Part shown: one piece after another, positions 1 through 7,901 of the stretch
Numbering within the stretch: the stretch's first letter is position 1
How the letters are laid out: every line of letters starts with the position of its first letter
Assembly: GCF_900114735.1 (NCBI RefSeq)
Contig: NZ_FOUA01000001.1
Coordinates: 257,559-321,558, forward strand
DNA from: Halopseudomonas bauzanensis
Lineage (GTDB): Bacteria; Pseudomonadota; Gammaproteobacteria; Pseudomonadales; Pseudomonadaceae
Direction: 5' to 3'
Length of the DNA stretch: 64,000 nucleotides
The notes under the pieces: model-generated
Told to the model about the DNA's origin: nothing
What the model saw: the letters and a program-made list of their open reading frames with translations, nothing else
Databases searched by the model: none
Program-made: the position numbers and the translations under genes

Positions 1-784
1 CCAGTTCTGCCGGCTCCAGCGAAAAGCTGTCATCAGGGCCACCACCGCTGCGATCCAGCGTGAAGTGCTTTTCAATGATGGAGGCGCCCAGTACCACGCT
101 GGCAATCGCCGTGGTGTTGTCCAGGGTATGATCGGACAACCCGGTAACCAGCCCATAACGGGCTACCATGTCAGGTATGGTGCGCAGGTTGTAATCGGCA
201 GCTGGTGCGGGGTAGCCACTGACGCAATGCAGCACAGCCAACTCTTTACAGCCACCGTCACGCGCCGCCTCAATGGCTTCACTGATCTCATCGGCATCGG
301 CCATGCCGGTTGAGATGATCATCGGCTTGCCGGTGCTCGCCACATACTTGATCAGCGGCAGATCGACGGCCTCGAAAGACGCAATCTTGTAGGCCGGCGC
401 ATTCAGATCTTCCAACAAGTCCACAGCGGTATTGTCGAACGGGGAGCTGAAGATGGTGATACCCAGTTCACGGGCGCGCTCGAACAGCGGCTTATGCCAG
501 TCCCACGGCATGTGGGCTTCCTGGTACAACTGGTACAGCGTCTTGCCGTCCCACAACCCACCATGGATCTGAAACTCTTCCGAGTCGCAATCCAGAGTGA
601 TGGTGTCGGCGGTATAGGTCTGCAGCTTGACCGCATCCGCCCCGGCTTTCTTGGCTTCCTCAATGATTTTCAGCGCGGTCTCCAGGCGGCCATTATGGTT
701 GGCGGAGAGTTCGGCGATGATGTAGGGTGCCGCGTCGCTGGCGATACGACGCCCGGCAATAGTGATGTAGGGAATGGTGGACAT
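1..784 (-). CDS. pseI: Pseudaminic acid synthase PseI (NeuB family), 3' end outside window
   Basis: Condenses 6-deoxy-AltdiNAc with phosphoenolpyruvate to give pseudaminic acid, the fifth step of CMP-Pse5Ac7Ac synthesis in the cytoplasm. About 261 N-terminal residues are present; the family is usually near 350, so the C-terminal antifreeze-like (SAF) domain lies beyond the window edge. The visible part is the NeuB TIM barrel: [10 protein letters not shown] near the N-terminus, then [18 protein letters not shown] and GLSDHT, with [10 protein letters not shown] near the edge. The ATG at 784 follows pseH with a 3-base gap, so translation is probably coupled. Last visible gene of the pse operon. 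The assignment to PseI rather than sialic or legionaminic acid synthase rests on the complete PseB-C-F-G-H set upstream. Confidence 0.93.
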   Translation of the reverse strand, partial: MSTIPYITIAGRRIASDAAPYIIAELSANHNGRLETALKIIEEAKKAGADAVKLQTYTADTITLDCDSEEFQIHGGLWDGKTLYQLYQEAHMPWDWHKPLFERARELGITIFSSPFDNTAVDLLEDLNAPAYKIASFEAVDLPLIKYVASTGKPMIISTGMADADEISEAIEAARDGGCKELAVLHCVSGYPAPAADYNLRTIPDMVARYGLVTGLSDHTLDNTTAIASVVLGASIIEKHFTLDRSGGGPDDSFSLEPAEL

Positions 785-787
785 AAG

Positions 788-1309
788 CTATCTCTCTGTA
801 GTCGGTTGCCAGTCAGCCGCGAGCAAACCAAAGCACACAACAGCGTGGTACTGCTGGCCGTCAAAGTGCTGATCGCGCAAGACTCCTTCCTGCTGAAACC
901 CCAGGCGGAGATGAAACTGAATGGAGCGTTCGTTAAAGACCAGTGCCTGGCCGCAGATCTTATGCAGGCCGAGTTCGCCAAAGGCATGTCGCAAGAGACT
1001 GCGTCCCAGTTGCCGGCCCGTTCCTTTGGCCGCCTCGGGTGCCGCATAGAATCCCCAGTCAGCAATGCCGCCCGGTGCAATCTCATGCAGGTTGATGAAG
1101 CCCTGCGCGACACCGTCGCATTCGAAGATCAGCAGATGCCGTGCAGCATCCTGGGAGGCTCGCTCGAACCAGCAAGTGTGTTCGCTCAGGGTAATTTCAT
1201 GTTGTGTATACATATAACGCCGCACATCACGATGATTCCGCCAGGCAAGTACCTGTTCAAGATCATCTAGCCGCATGCGGCGAATTCGTTGAGCCTTGCT
1301 TTGTTCCAT
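788..1309 (-). CDS. pseH: PseH, UDP-4-amino-4,6-dideoxy-N-acetyl-altrosamine N-acetyltransferase
   Basis: A GNAT-fold acetyltransferase of 173 residues that would use acetyl-CoA to acetylate the 4-amino group made by PseC. The start MEQSKAQRIRRMRLDDLEQV and the segment VLAWRNHRDVRRYMY match the PseH/RimJ-like family. The acetyl-CoA loop lies around GTGRQLGRSLLRHAF (about residues 96-110), and NERSIQFHLRLGFQQEG is the typical GNAT C-terminal motif. The gene lies between pseG and pseI with gaps of 3 bases on each side, so it is tightly operonic. Family membership is clear from sequence; substrate specificity is inferred from the operon. Confidence 0.9.
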   Translation of the reverse strand: MEQSKAQRIRRMRLDDLEQVLAWRNHRDVRRYMYTQHEITLSEHTCWFERASQDAARHLLIFECDGVAQGFINLHEIAPGGIADWGFYAAPEAAKGTGRQLGRSLLRHAFGELGLHKICGQALVFNERSIQFHLRLGFQQEGVLRDQHFDGQQYHAVVCFGLLAADWQPTTER

Positions 1310-1312
1310 GTA

Positions 1313-2401
1313 TTACTCCAGATGCCCAATGACCCGGGCTACTCCGGTGCCATCGGTCACAGCAGCTGCCGCCTGACTCATCTGATGCAGCTGGCCAGTC
1401 GACTGCAGCAGTTCCTTCATCAATGTCGGTAGCGTCAACGGTATGTCTTGTGATGCTAGCACCACCCTGACCGCCTGGGCATCCTGCAACCCTGCAGCGA
1501 CCTGCTGTTGATTGGTGGCTAGCACGACCATGATCGCTGGCAACCCAAGACAGCATCGCTCCCACGACGTTGCGCCAGCGGCGCCGATAGCCAGGTCACT
1601 GTCGGCCATCAATTGCGCCATGTTGCCGACGCCAGATCTGACCAGGGTTGCCACTGGCATACGGGCCGCCTGCCGCCGGATTGTCTCCAGCCAGGGCGCG
1701 GTCGAGCCCATAACCACGGTAATTGTGCAATCCGCTGGCAGCTCGACGGTCGCCAGCGCGGTCAGTATCTGGCCAGTGGCGTTGTCCTTGTCTACCCCGC
1801 CCATGCTCACCAGGATATGGTGCAATGGCGCCGACTGCCGCCGTTGCAGACTGTAGGGACGCAGGGCTGCAAATTCAGGGCGCAGCAATGCGTATTGAGC
1901 ACCACAGAGTACCCTGCAGTCCATTGGCACCCAAGGCTGATAGTCCAGTGGGTCACGGCCCAGCGTCTGATCCAATAACACGTCGCACAGATGCGGGCGA
2001 TCAGCCAGATCGTCGATGACCAGCAGTCTGCGATAGTGGGGTTCAAGCTGCTGTTCCCAGCGGGCGTCCAGCGCGTAATGGTCCACCACCAGCCACCGCG
2101 GCTGGATGACCGACAGGATCGCCGCGCACAACGCCGCATCCTGCGCCTGCGTTGCCCCGAGCCAGCGTGCGTGAGCAGGCGTCTCGTCCGTCTCAGCGTT
2201 GGCGATACAGGCCAGCGAGTACACCTTGTGGCCTTGCTGGCGGACATACTCGATAAGGTGCCCTGGATGTTCCCGGCAGATAAAGTGACAGTCGTGCCCC
2301 TGGGCCTGCAGCGCATTGGCCAGTGTGAGGCAACGCATGAGGTGGCCCGTGCCCATCTCCAGCGACGCATCGGCGCGGAAGACGACTGCTCGATTATTCA
2401 T
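1313..2401 (-). CDS. pseG: PseG, UDP-6-deoxy-AltdiNAc hydrolase
   Basis: Removes UDP from UDP-2,4-diacetamido-2,4,6-trideoxy-L-altropyranose, freeing the sugar for PseI. It is a MurG-like GT-B fold protein of 362 residues. The N-terminal motif FRADASLEMGTGHLMRC carries His20, equivalent to the catalytic histidine of characterised PseG. The second domain holds ILVSMGGVD and IGAAGATSWERCCLGLP, typical of the UDP-binding half. The frame stays open for 12 more codons upstream, but I chose the ATG at 2401 because it overlaps the pseF stop codon (ATGA) and places the family N-terminus at residue 1. Confidence 0.92.
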   Translation of the reverse strand: MNNRAVVFRADASLEMGTGHLMRCLTLANALQAQGHDCHFICREHPGHLIEYVRQQGHKVYSLACIANAETDETPAHARWLGATQAQDAALCAAILSVIQPRWLVVDHYALDARWEQQLEPHYRRLLVIDDLADRPHLCDVLLDQTLGRDPLDYQPWVPMDCRVLCGAQYALLRPEFAALRPYSLQRRQSAPLHHILVSMGGVDKDNATGQILTALATVELPADCTITVVMGSTAPWLETIRRQAARMPVATLVRSGVGNMAQLMADSDLAIGAAGATSWERCCLGLPAIMVVLATNQQQVAAGLQDAQAVRVVLASQDIPLTLPTLMKELLQSTGQLHQMSQAAAAVTDGTGVARVIGHLE

Positions 2402-3099
2402 TGCTCGGACTGCGCCTGCTGGGCCTTGAACATCCATTCGGCTCGCTCCCAGTCTTCCGGAGTATCGATATCCTGTACGCGGTGACGGGGCAACAGCACG
2501 GGCGCTGCGTCTTCTCCAAAAATCACCTTGCCCTGCAACCAGGCCTCGGCCCGCCCCCAGTAGAACTGACCGGCATCATGGTAAGCCTCTTCCAGATCCT
2601 GCGAACGGGTATTGAAATGCGTGGGATTGAACATCTCTACCCGCCCCTGTGCTGTCAGACGAATAGCGCGCTGAATAGGAAACGCGTAGCTGGTGACCGA
2701 AAAGGCGTAGTCGCTGCCCGTATCATCCAATACCGACAAACCCTGCCGGATATCGTCGGCGCGAACAAACGGAGCAGTGGCATACAAGCAGCACACCTGC
2801 CGGACTGGTGTACTGCTGTGTGCATTGATCCACTCGATAGCATGCCGGATCACCGGAAGGGTGCCGGTGTGATCGTCCGACAACTCAGCGGGGCGTATAA
2901 AAGGCACCGCCGCACCATACTCCCGTGCGAGCTCGGCGACCTCGGCATCGTCGGTTGAGACAAGCACCTGATCAAAGCAGCCGCTCGCTACAGCCGCCTC
3001 AATCGACCAGGCAAGCATCGGTTTGCCGCAAAAGTCCTTGATGTTCTTGCGCGGGATGCGTTTGCTTCCACCCCGCGCCGGGATGACCGCCAGCCTCAT
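2398..3099 (-). CDS. pseF: PseF, pseudaminic acid cytidylyltransferase
   Basis: Activates pseudaminic acid with CTP to CMP-Pse5Ac7Ac, the last cytoplasmic step before transfer. It has 233 residues, the normal size. The N-terminal nucleotide-binding signature AVIPARGGSKRIPRKNIK is that of CMP-sialic acid synthetase-like enzymes. VLVSTDDAEVAELAREYGA and CLYATAPFVRADDIRQ are further family motifs. The start codon overlaps the pseC stop and the stop overlaps the pseG start, so the three genes are translationally coupled. A related CMP-Neu5Ac or legionaminate synthetase would look similar; the neighbours decide in favour of PseF. Confidence 0.93.
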   Translation of the reverse strand: MRLAVIPARGGSKRIPRKNIKDFCGKPMLAWSIEAAVASGCFDQVLVSTDDAEVAELAREYGAAVPFIRPAELSDDHTGTLPVIRHAIEWINAHSSTPVRQVCCLYATAPFVRADDIRQGLSVLDDTGSDYAFSVTSYAFPIQRAIRLTAQGRVEMFNPTHFNTRSQDLEEAYHDAGQFYWGRAEAWLQGKVIFGEDAAPVLLPRHRVQDIDTPEDWERAEWMFKAQQAQSEQ

Positions 3100-4274
3100 G
3101 CGCCTGCAGCCTTTACTGTCTTTACTGCCTTGTTCACGGCGGCCACCACGTCATCCTGCTGCACATCGGTCATGGTCTGGAACATCGGCAGACTGATGGC
3201 CTCGGCATAATATTGCTCTGCTTGCGGGAAGTCCCCAGCCTTGAAGCCCATCTGCTGATAGTACGGCTGGGTATGCACTGGGATGTAATGCAGGTTCACA
3301 CCAATGCCCTGCTCGCGCAGCGATTCAAACACCTGGCGGTGGCTGGCCTGGATCTGATCCAGCCTCAAGCGAATCACATACAGGTGCAGTCCCGAATAAC
3401 TGTCGGGGTGTTGCCAAGGCGTCAGCAGCGGCAGGCCCCTCAACAGCTCATCGTAACGCCTGGCCAGTTGATGACGGCGCGCTACAAACTGATCCAGGCG
3501 CTCCATCTGGCTGACACCCAATGCTGCCTGCAGCTCAGTCATCCGGTAGTTAAACCCCAGATCCACCTGCTGATAGTACCAGAGCCCGTCCGGCGCCTGA
3601 GTCATCAGCTCAGCATCCCGGGTAATACCGTGGCTGCGCAGCAGCGCCATGCGCTGGGCCAGCTCGTCATCATTGGTCAGAGCCATGCCGCCTTCGGCGG
3701 TAGTGATGATTTTTACCGGGTGAAAGCTGAACACCGTGATATCGCTGAACGCCCCGCTACCGACATAGTCGCCCTTGTACTTGCCGCCGATGGCATGCGA
3801 GGCATCCTCAATGATCCTGAAGCCATAGCGCTGCCCCAGGGCGTGGATGGCAGCCATATCGCAGGGCTGGCCGCACAGGTGCACAGCCACCACCACCTTC
3901 GGTAGGCGTCCTTCCCGTTCAGCCACTTCCAGCTTGGCCTGTAGCGCAACGGGACACAGATTGTAGGTCACCGGATCAATGTCGACAAAATCGACCTGGG
4001 CACCGCAATACAAACCGCAGTTGGCTGAAGCGACAAAGGTAACTGGCGTGGTCCACAACCAGTCACCTTCTCCCAGGCCCAACGCCAGACAGGCAATGTG
4101 CAACGCAGACGTTGCGCTGTTCACTGCCAGGGCATGGCGGGCCCCCACATGAGTCGCCACCGCCTGCTCAAAGCGCGGCACCATGGGCCCCTGGGTAAGA
4201 AAGTCGGACTTGAGTACCGTTACCACGGCCTCGATATCCGCCTCAGTAATCTCCTGCCTGCCGTAGGGGATCAT
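3096..4274 (-). CDS. pseC: PseC, PLP-dependent UDP-sugar 4-aminotransferase
   Basis: Transfers an amino group, normally from glutamate, to C4 of the keto sugar made by PseB, giving UDP-4-amino-4,6-dideoxy-L-AltNAc. It has 392 residues of the DegT/DnrJ/EryC1 family. The PLP lysine is Lys188 in FSFHPVKIITTAEGG, and the cofactor-contacting pair is in IIEDASHAIGG (Asp157, His160). MIPYGRQEITEADIEAV is the usual PseC start. The gene begins 2 bases after the pseB stop and overlaps pseF by 4 bases. Confidence 0.93.
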   Translation of the reverse strand: MIPYGRQEITEADIEAVVTVLKSDFLTQGPMVPRFEQAVATHVGARHALAVNSATSALHIACLALGLGEGDWLWTTPVTFVASANCGLYCGAQVDFVDIDPVTYNLCPVALQAKLEVAEREGRLPKVVVAVHLCGQPCDMAAIHALGQRYGFRIIEDASHAIGGKYKGDYVGSGAFSDITVFSFHPVKIITTAEGGMALTNDDELAQRMALLRSHGITRDAELMTQAPDGLWYYQQVDLGFNYRMTELQAALGVSQMERLDQFVARRHQLARRYDELLRGLPLLTPWQHPDSYSGLHLYVIRLRLDQIQASHRQVFESLREQGIGVNLHYIPVHTQPYYQQMGFKAGDFPQAEQYYAEAISLPMFQTMTDVQQDDVVAAVNKAVKTVKAAGA

Positions 4275-4276
4275 GC

Positions 4277-5275
4277 TCAGATACTCCCGATCTTTTCCCG
4301 GTTAGTCTCGATCCAGGTTAGCAACTGCGCATCTGTCATCCATTCGCTGTTGTTATCGCTCGAATAGACAAAGCCTTCCGGCACCTTCGTTCCGTCCTTG
4401 ATGCGCTCGGGCGAGTTGCTCCAGTCGTTGATCACCGGCAAGATCTTGAAATGTTCGGGGTATTCGTAGGTGTAATAGGCATCTTCGGCGCTGATCATCT
4501 GCTCATGCAGTTTCTCGCCGGGGCGAATGCCGACCACTTCCTGCTTGGCGTCAGGCGCTACCACCCGGGCCAGGTCGGTGACCTTCATGGACGGAATCTT
4601 CTTCACGTAGATCTCACCACCGACCATATCCTCAAAGGCATGCCATACCAGATCCACGCCTTCTTCCAGCGAAATCATGAAGCGGGTCATCCGCTCATCG
4701 GTGATTGGCAGTACACCTTTGTCCATAATGGACATGAAAAACGGAATGACCGAGCCACGCGAGCCCATGACATTCCCATACCGCACCACAGAAAAGCGGG
4801 TACCGTGCTCGCCGGAGTAGGCGTTACCCGCAACGAACAGTTTGTCGGACGTCAACTTGGTGGCACCGTACAGGTTGATCGGACTGCTGGCTTTGTCGGT
4901 AGACAGGGCAACCACCCCTTTCACGCCTTTGTCGATACAGGCATCAATCAGATTCATCGCGCCCAGCACGTTGGTCTTGATGCACTCAAAGGGGTTGTAC
5001 TCGGCGGTCGGCACGATCTTGGTCGCCGCCGCATGGACCACATAATCCACACCATCCAGGGCACGGTACAGGCGCTCCTTATCGCGCACGTCACCAATGA
5101 AGAAACGAATGCGTGGATCATCTGCAAACTTCTTCGCCATGTCCCATTGCTTCATCTCGTCACGGGAAAAGATGATGATTTTCTTGGGGTTATATCTGGC
5201 CAGCGTCATGGGCACGAAGGTGTTACCGAAGGAGCCAGTGCCGCCGGTGATGAGGATAGTAGAATCTTTTAACAT
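4277..5275 (-). CDS. pseB: PseB, UDP-GlcNAc 4,6-dehydratase (inverting)
   Basis: First enzyme of pseudaminic acid synthesis: dehydrates UDP-GlcNAc and inverts C5. It has 332 residues, extended SDR fold. TGGTGSFG (residues 10-17) is the NADP-binding loop. The catalytic set is visible as Thr126-Asp127-Lys128 in LSTDKAS and Tyr136/Lys140 in YGATK, matching the Asp-Lys-Tyr arrangement of inverting FlaA1-type dehydratases. A good ribosome site (AAGGGA) precedes the ATG. The gap to wecC is 50 bases, so it probably continues the glmS-wecBC transcript. Confidence 0.94.
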   Translation of the reverse strand: MLKDSTILITGGTGSFGNTFVPMTLARYNPKKIIIFSRDEMKQWDMAKKFADDPRIRFFIGDVRDKERLYRALDGVDYVVHAAATKIVPTAEYNPFECIKTNVLGAMNLIDACIDKGVKGVVALSTDKASSPINLYGATKLTSDKLFVAGNAYSGEHGTRFSVVRYGNVMGSRGSVIPFFMSIMDKGVLPITDERMTRFMISLEEGVDLVWHAFEDMVGGEIYVKKIPSMKVTDLARVVAPDAKQEVVGIRPGEKLHEQMISAEDAYYTYEYPEHFKILPVINDWSNSPERIKDGTKVPEGFVYSSDNNSEWMTDAQLLTWIETNREKIGSI

Positions 5276-5325
5276 CAGGTATTTCCCTTAAAAATCAATC
5301 AGAAACATATGGTGTGAAAACTATA

Positions 5326-6597
5326 TCAAAATGTCCATATTCCACGAGCATCAACAATTTCTTTACTCATTAAATCTGAAGCCAAAACTTCTTTAAACTC
5401 TTTATGGTCAACTAGCAACAAAACAATGTCCGATTCAGCCAAGCTTTCTTTGAGAGAAACTAGCTGGAGAATACCACCAAGCGAGGAAGGCAATTCTTTA
5501 ATATTCGGCTCTACCGCTAAAACCGGGCCAGAGTGCAGCTCGGCGATTGCCCTTGTTATCGCAACAGCGGGACTCTCCCTTAAATCATCAATATCTGGCT
5601 TAAACGAAAGACCGAAACATCCTATCGTAATATCATTAGCAGTTTTGCTAGGATTGTCCTTTAGGAGCTCCGCAACACAGCTCTTGACTTTATCCATGAC
5701 CCATAGCGGCTTCCCATCATTTACTTCTCGCGCAGTCTTAATCAGCCTGGCCTCTTCCGGCGTTTTGCTGACAATAAACCACGGGTCTACAGCAATGCAG
5801 TGTCCGCCTACACCCGGCCCCGGCTGAAGAATATTTACTCGTGGGTGGCGATTAGCGAGTCTTATTAATTCCCACACATTAATTTCGAGCTTGTCGCAAA
5901 TTATTGAAAGCTCATTGGCAAATGCAATATTAACGTCTCGAAAGCTGTTCTCGGTTAGTTTGCACATTTCAGCTGTACGAGCATTAGTGATTACACACTC
6001 GCCTTCAACGAATATCTTGTATAAATTACAGGCAGCTTCCGAGCACATAGGGGTCATACCACCGATTACACGATCATTTTGGACAAGCTCACGTATTACA
6101 TGACCAGGCAGCACTCGCTCAGGACAATGAGCAACTCGGATATCCGAGCTTTCTCCATGGGTCTGCGGGAAAGTCAGATCAGACCGCGCCTCGCTCAGCC
6201 AAGCAGCCATCTGCTCGGTGGCACCAACAGGGGAAGTGGATTCCAAAATAACCAGATCCCCTTTCTTCAATACAGGGGCAATCGCTTTGCTTGCAGATTC
6301 GATGTAGGTGAGATCGGGCTCGTGGTTATCGTTCTTGAAAGGGGTAGGGACGGCAATCAGGAATGCATCGGCTGGCTCTGGTGTGGCAGTGGCTTTCAGG
6401 TAGCCTTCCTTCACTGCAGCGTGGACCACCATATCCAGCTCTGGCTCAACAATGTGGATTTCACCACGATTGATAGTATCGATCGCATGTTGATTTACGT
6501 CTACGCCGATTACTTTTATCTTGCGGGATGCGAATACAGCAGCAGTCGGGAGACCGATATAGCCGAGACCGATTACAGAGATCGTATTGAATTGCAT
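5326..6597 (-). CDS. wecC: WecC, UDP-N-acetyl-D-mannosamine dehydrogenase
   Basis: Oxidises UDP-ManNAc to UDP-ManNAcA with two NAD+. It has 423 residues of the UDP-glucose/GDP-mannose dehydrogenase family. VIGLGYIGLPTAAVFA (residues 8-23) binds NAD, ESTSPVGATEQ lies in the first domain, and Cys267 in GPGVGGHCIAVDPWF is the catalytic thiol. The C-terminal domain carries GLSFKPDIDDLRESPA. WecB directly upstream supplies the substrate. The 3' half of the gene is noticeably richer in A+T than its neighbours, which suggests a different recent history from the flanking genes. UDP-GlcNAc dehydrogenase is the main alternative, but wecB makes WecC more likely. Confidence 0.9.
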   Translation of the reverse strand: MQFNTISVIGLGYIGLPTAAVFASRKIKVIGVDVNQHAIDTINRGEIHIVEPELDMVVHAAVKEGYLKATATPEPADAFLIAVPTPFKNDNHEPDLTYIESASKAIAPVLKKGDLVILESTSPVGATEQMAAWLSEARSDLTFPQTHGESSDIRVAHCPERVLPGHVIRELVQNDRVIGGMTPMCSEAACNLYKIFVEGECVITNARTAEMCKLTENSFRDVNIAFANELSIICDKLEINVWELIRLANRHPRVNILQPGPGVGGHCIAVDPWFIVSKTPEEARLIKTAREVNDGKPLWVMDKVKSCVAELLKDNPSKTANDITIGCFGLSFKPDIDDLRESPAVAITRAIAELHSGPVLAVEPNIKELPSSLGGILQLVSLKESLAESDIVLLLVDHKEFKEVLASDLMSKEIVDARGIWTF

Positions 6598-6677
6598 GGT
6601 AGGTCCTGATGGTTTGTACTGAATTCCCGTCTACGCGGGGTGACGAAGTTATTCATTCAGAAACACTTCTACGCCAG

Positions 6678-7811
6678 TCACTGTTTCCAGCTGAGCAGTG
6701 TTTCTTTTATGCGGTTGCAGGCTTGACCATCGCCATAAGGGTTGTGTGCAAAGGCCATGGCGTCATAAGCAGCTTTATTGGTGAGCAGCTCATCAAGGGA
6801 GTTCGTGATTGCTTTTATATCTGTTCCTACCAGCCTCACGGTCCCTGCATCGACAGCTTCGGGCCTTTCTGTTGTGTCACGCATGACCAGAACAGGCTTG
6901 CCAAGCGAGGGGGCTTCTTCCTGAATACCGCCGGAGTCAGTCAGGATAATATGAGCGCGGTTCATCAGATACACAAATGGGAGATAGTCCAGCGGCTCTA
7001 TCAGGTGAACATTATCTATTCCCTTCAGTAGCCGGTTGACCGGCTCCCGAACATTTGGATTCAGATGTACCGGATAAACGACCTGCACGTCTTCGTGTTT
7101 CTTCGCGGTATCAACCAGGGACTGGCAAATCCGCTCAAAGCCCCCGCCGAAGCTTTCACGCCTGTGACCGGTGACCAGCACTAAACGTTTGCTGTTATCT
7201 AGAAAGCTGAATTGCTCGCAGAATTTCTGTTGCAATTCGGCATTGCTATCCAGTTTGGCGATAACTTCCAATAGGGCATCGATGACCGTATTGCCAGTAG
7301 TGTGAATGATCGATTGGCTGACACCTTCCTTCAGAAGGTTCTGGGCTGACGCGCCTGTAGGCGCAAAATGCAGCGTCGCAAGTGCACCCGTCAGCTTGCG
7401 ATTGGCCTCTTCCGGCCAGGGGGAATAGATATTGCCAGTACGCAACCCTGCTTCAACATGGCCTACCGGGATTTGTTGATAATAAGCAGCCAGCGTAGCG
7501 GCGAAAGTAGTTGCCGTGTCGCCGTGAACCAGCACGATATCAGGCTTAACTTCGCTCAGGACTGTTTTCAATCCCTGCAAAATAGCCGTAGTAACGTCCG
7601 TCAGATCCTGGCCGGCTTTCATGATATTCAGATCATAATCTGGCTTCAGTTCAAACAGCTCTAACACTTGATCCAGCATTTCTCTGTGCTGGCCGGTTAC
7701 GCAGACTTTTGCGTCGAACCTGTCGTCTTCTGCCAATTGGAGTGCCAAGGGTGCCATTTTTATGGCTTCTGGCCTGGTGCCGAATACGCACAGGGTTTTG
7801 AGCTTATTCAT
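6678..7811 (-). CDS. wecB: WecB, UDP-GlcNAc 2-epimerase (non-hydrolysing)
   Basis: Interconverts UDP-GlcNAc and UDP-ManNAc, feeding WecC. It has 377 residues from the ATG at 7811, the normal length. Family motifs in order are [14 protein letters not shown] at the N-terminus, [38 protein letters not shown] and the UDP-binding [16 protein letters not shown] near residue 300. The frame continues 26 codons upstream, but those codons read through a palindromic repeat (7851-7894). The ATG at 7811 has an AAGGTAG ribosome site and fits the family N-terminus. Confidence 0.94.
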   Translation of the reverse strand: MNKLKTLCVFGTRPEAIKMAPLALQLAEDDRFDAKVCVTGQHREMLDQVLELFELKPDYDLNIMKAGQDLTDVTTAILQGLKTVLSEVKPDIVLVHGDTATTFAATLAAYYQQIPVGHVEAGLRTGNIYSPWPEEANRKLTGALATLHFAPTGASAQNLLKEGVSQSIIHTTGNTVIDALLEVIAKLDSNAELQQKFCEQFSFLDNSKRLVLVTGHRRESFGGGFERICQSLVDTAKKHEDVQVVYPVHLNPNVREPVNRLLKGIDNVHLIEPLDYLPFVYLMNRAHIILTDSGGIQEEAPSLGKPVLVMRDTTERPEAVDAGTVRLVGTDIKAITNSLDELLTNKAAYDAMAFAHNPYGDGQACNRIKETLLSWKQ

Positions 7812-7850
7812 TGGTCTACCTTTTTGCTTGGCAGGGCTTTGTCCTGCTTT

Positions 7851-7894
7851 CATCGAGCTGGTGCTCGACGCTCCCAGAAAAGGGAGCATCGGAG
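7851..7894. repeat. Single REP-like palindrome (family A) inside the glmS-wecB gap
   Basis: Begins with the family-A core CATCGAGCTGGTGCTCGACG, whose TCGAGC and GCTCGA arms flank a TGGT loop. A GCTCCC-AGAAAA-GGGAGC hairpin follows at 7870-7887. The same core recurs near 34.1-34.4, 40.3-40.6, 44.0-44.4 and 63.97 kb. Here it sits inside an operon, where it could stabilise or process the mRNA. Confidence 0.8.
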
Positions 7895-7901
7895 CGATTG
7901 A

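Noticed and set aside
494..1270. A 258-codon plus-strand frame antisense to pseI/pseH
   Set aside because: Spans two real genes on the other strand and shows no family similarity.
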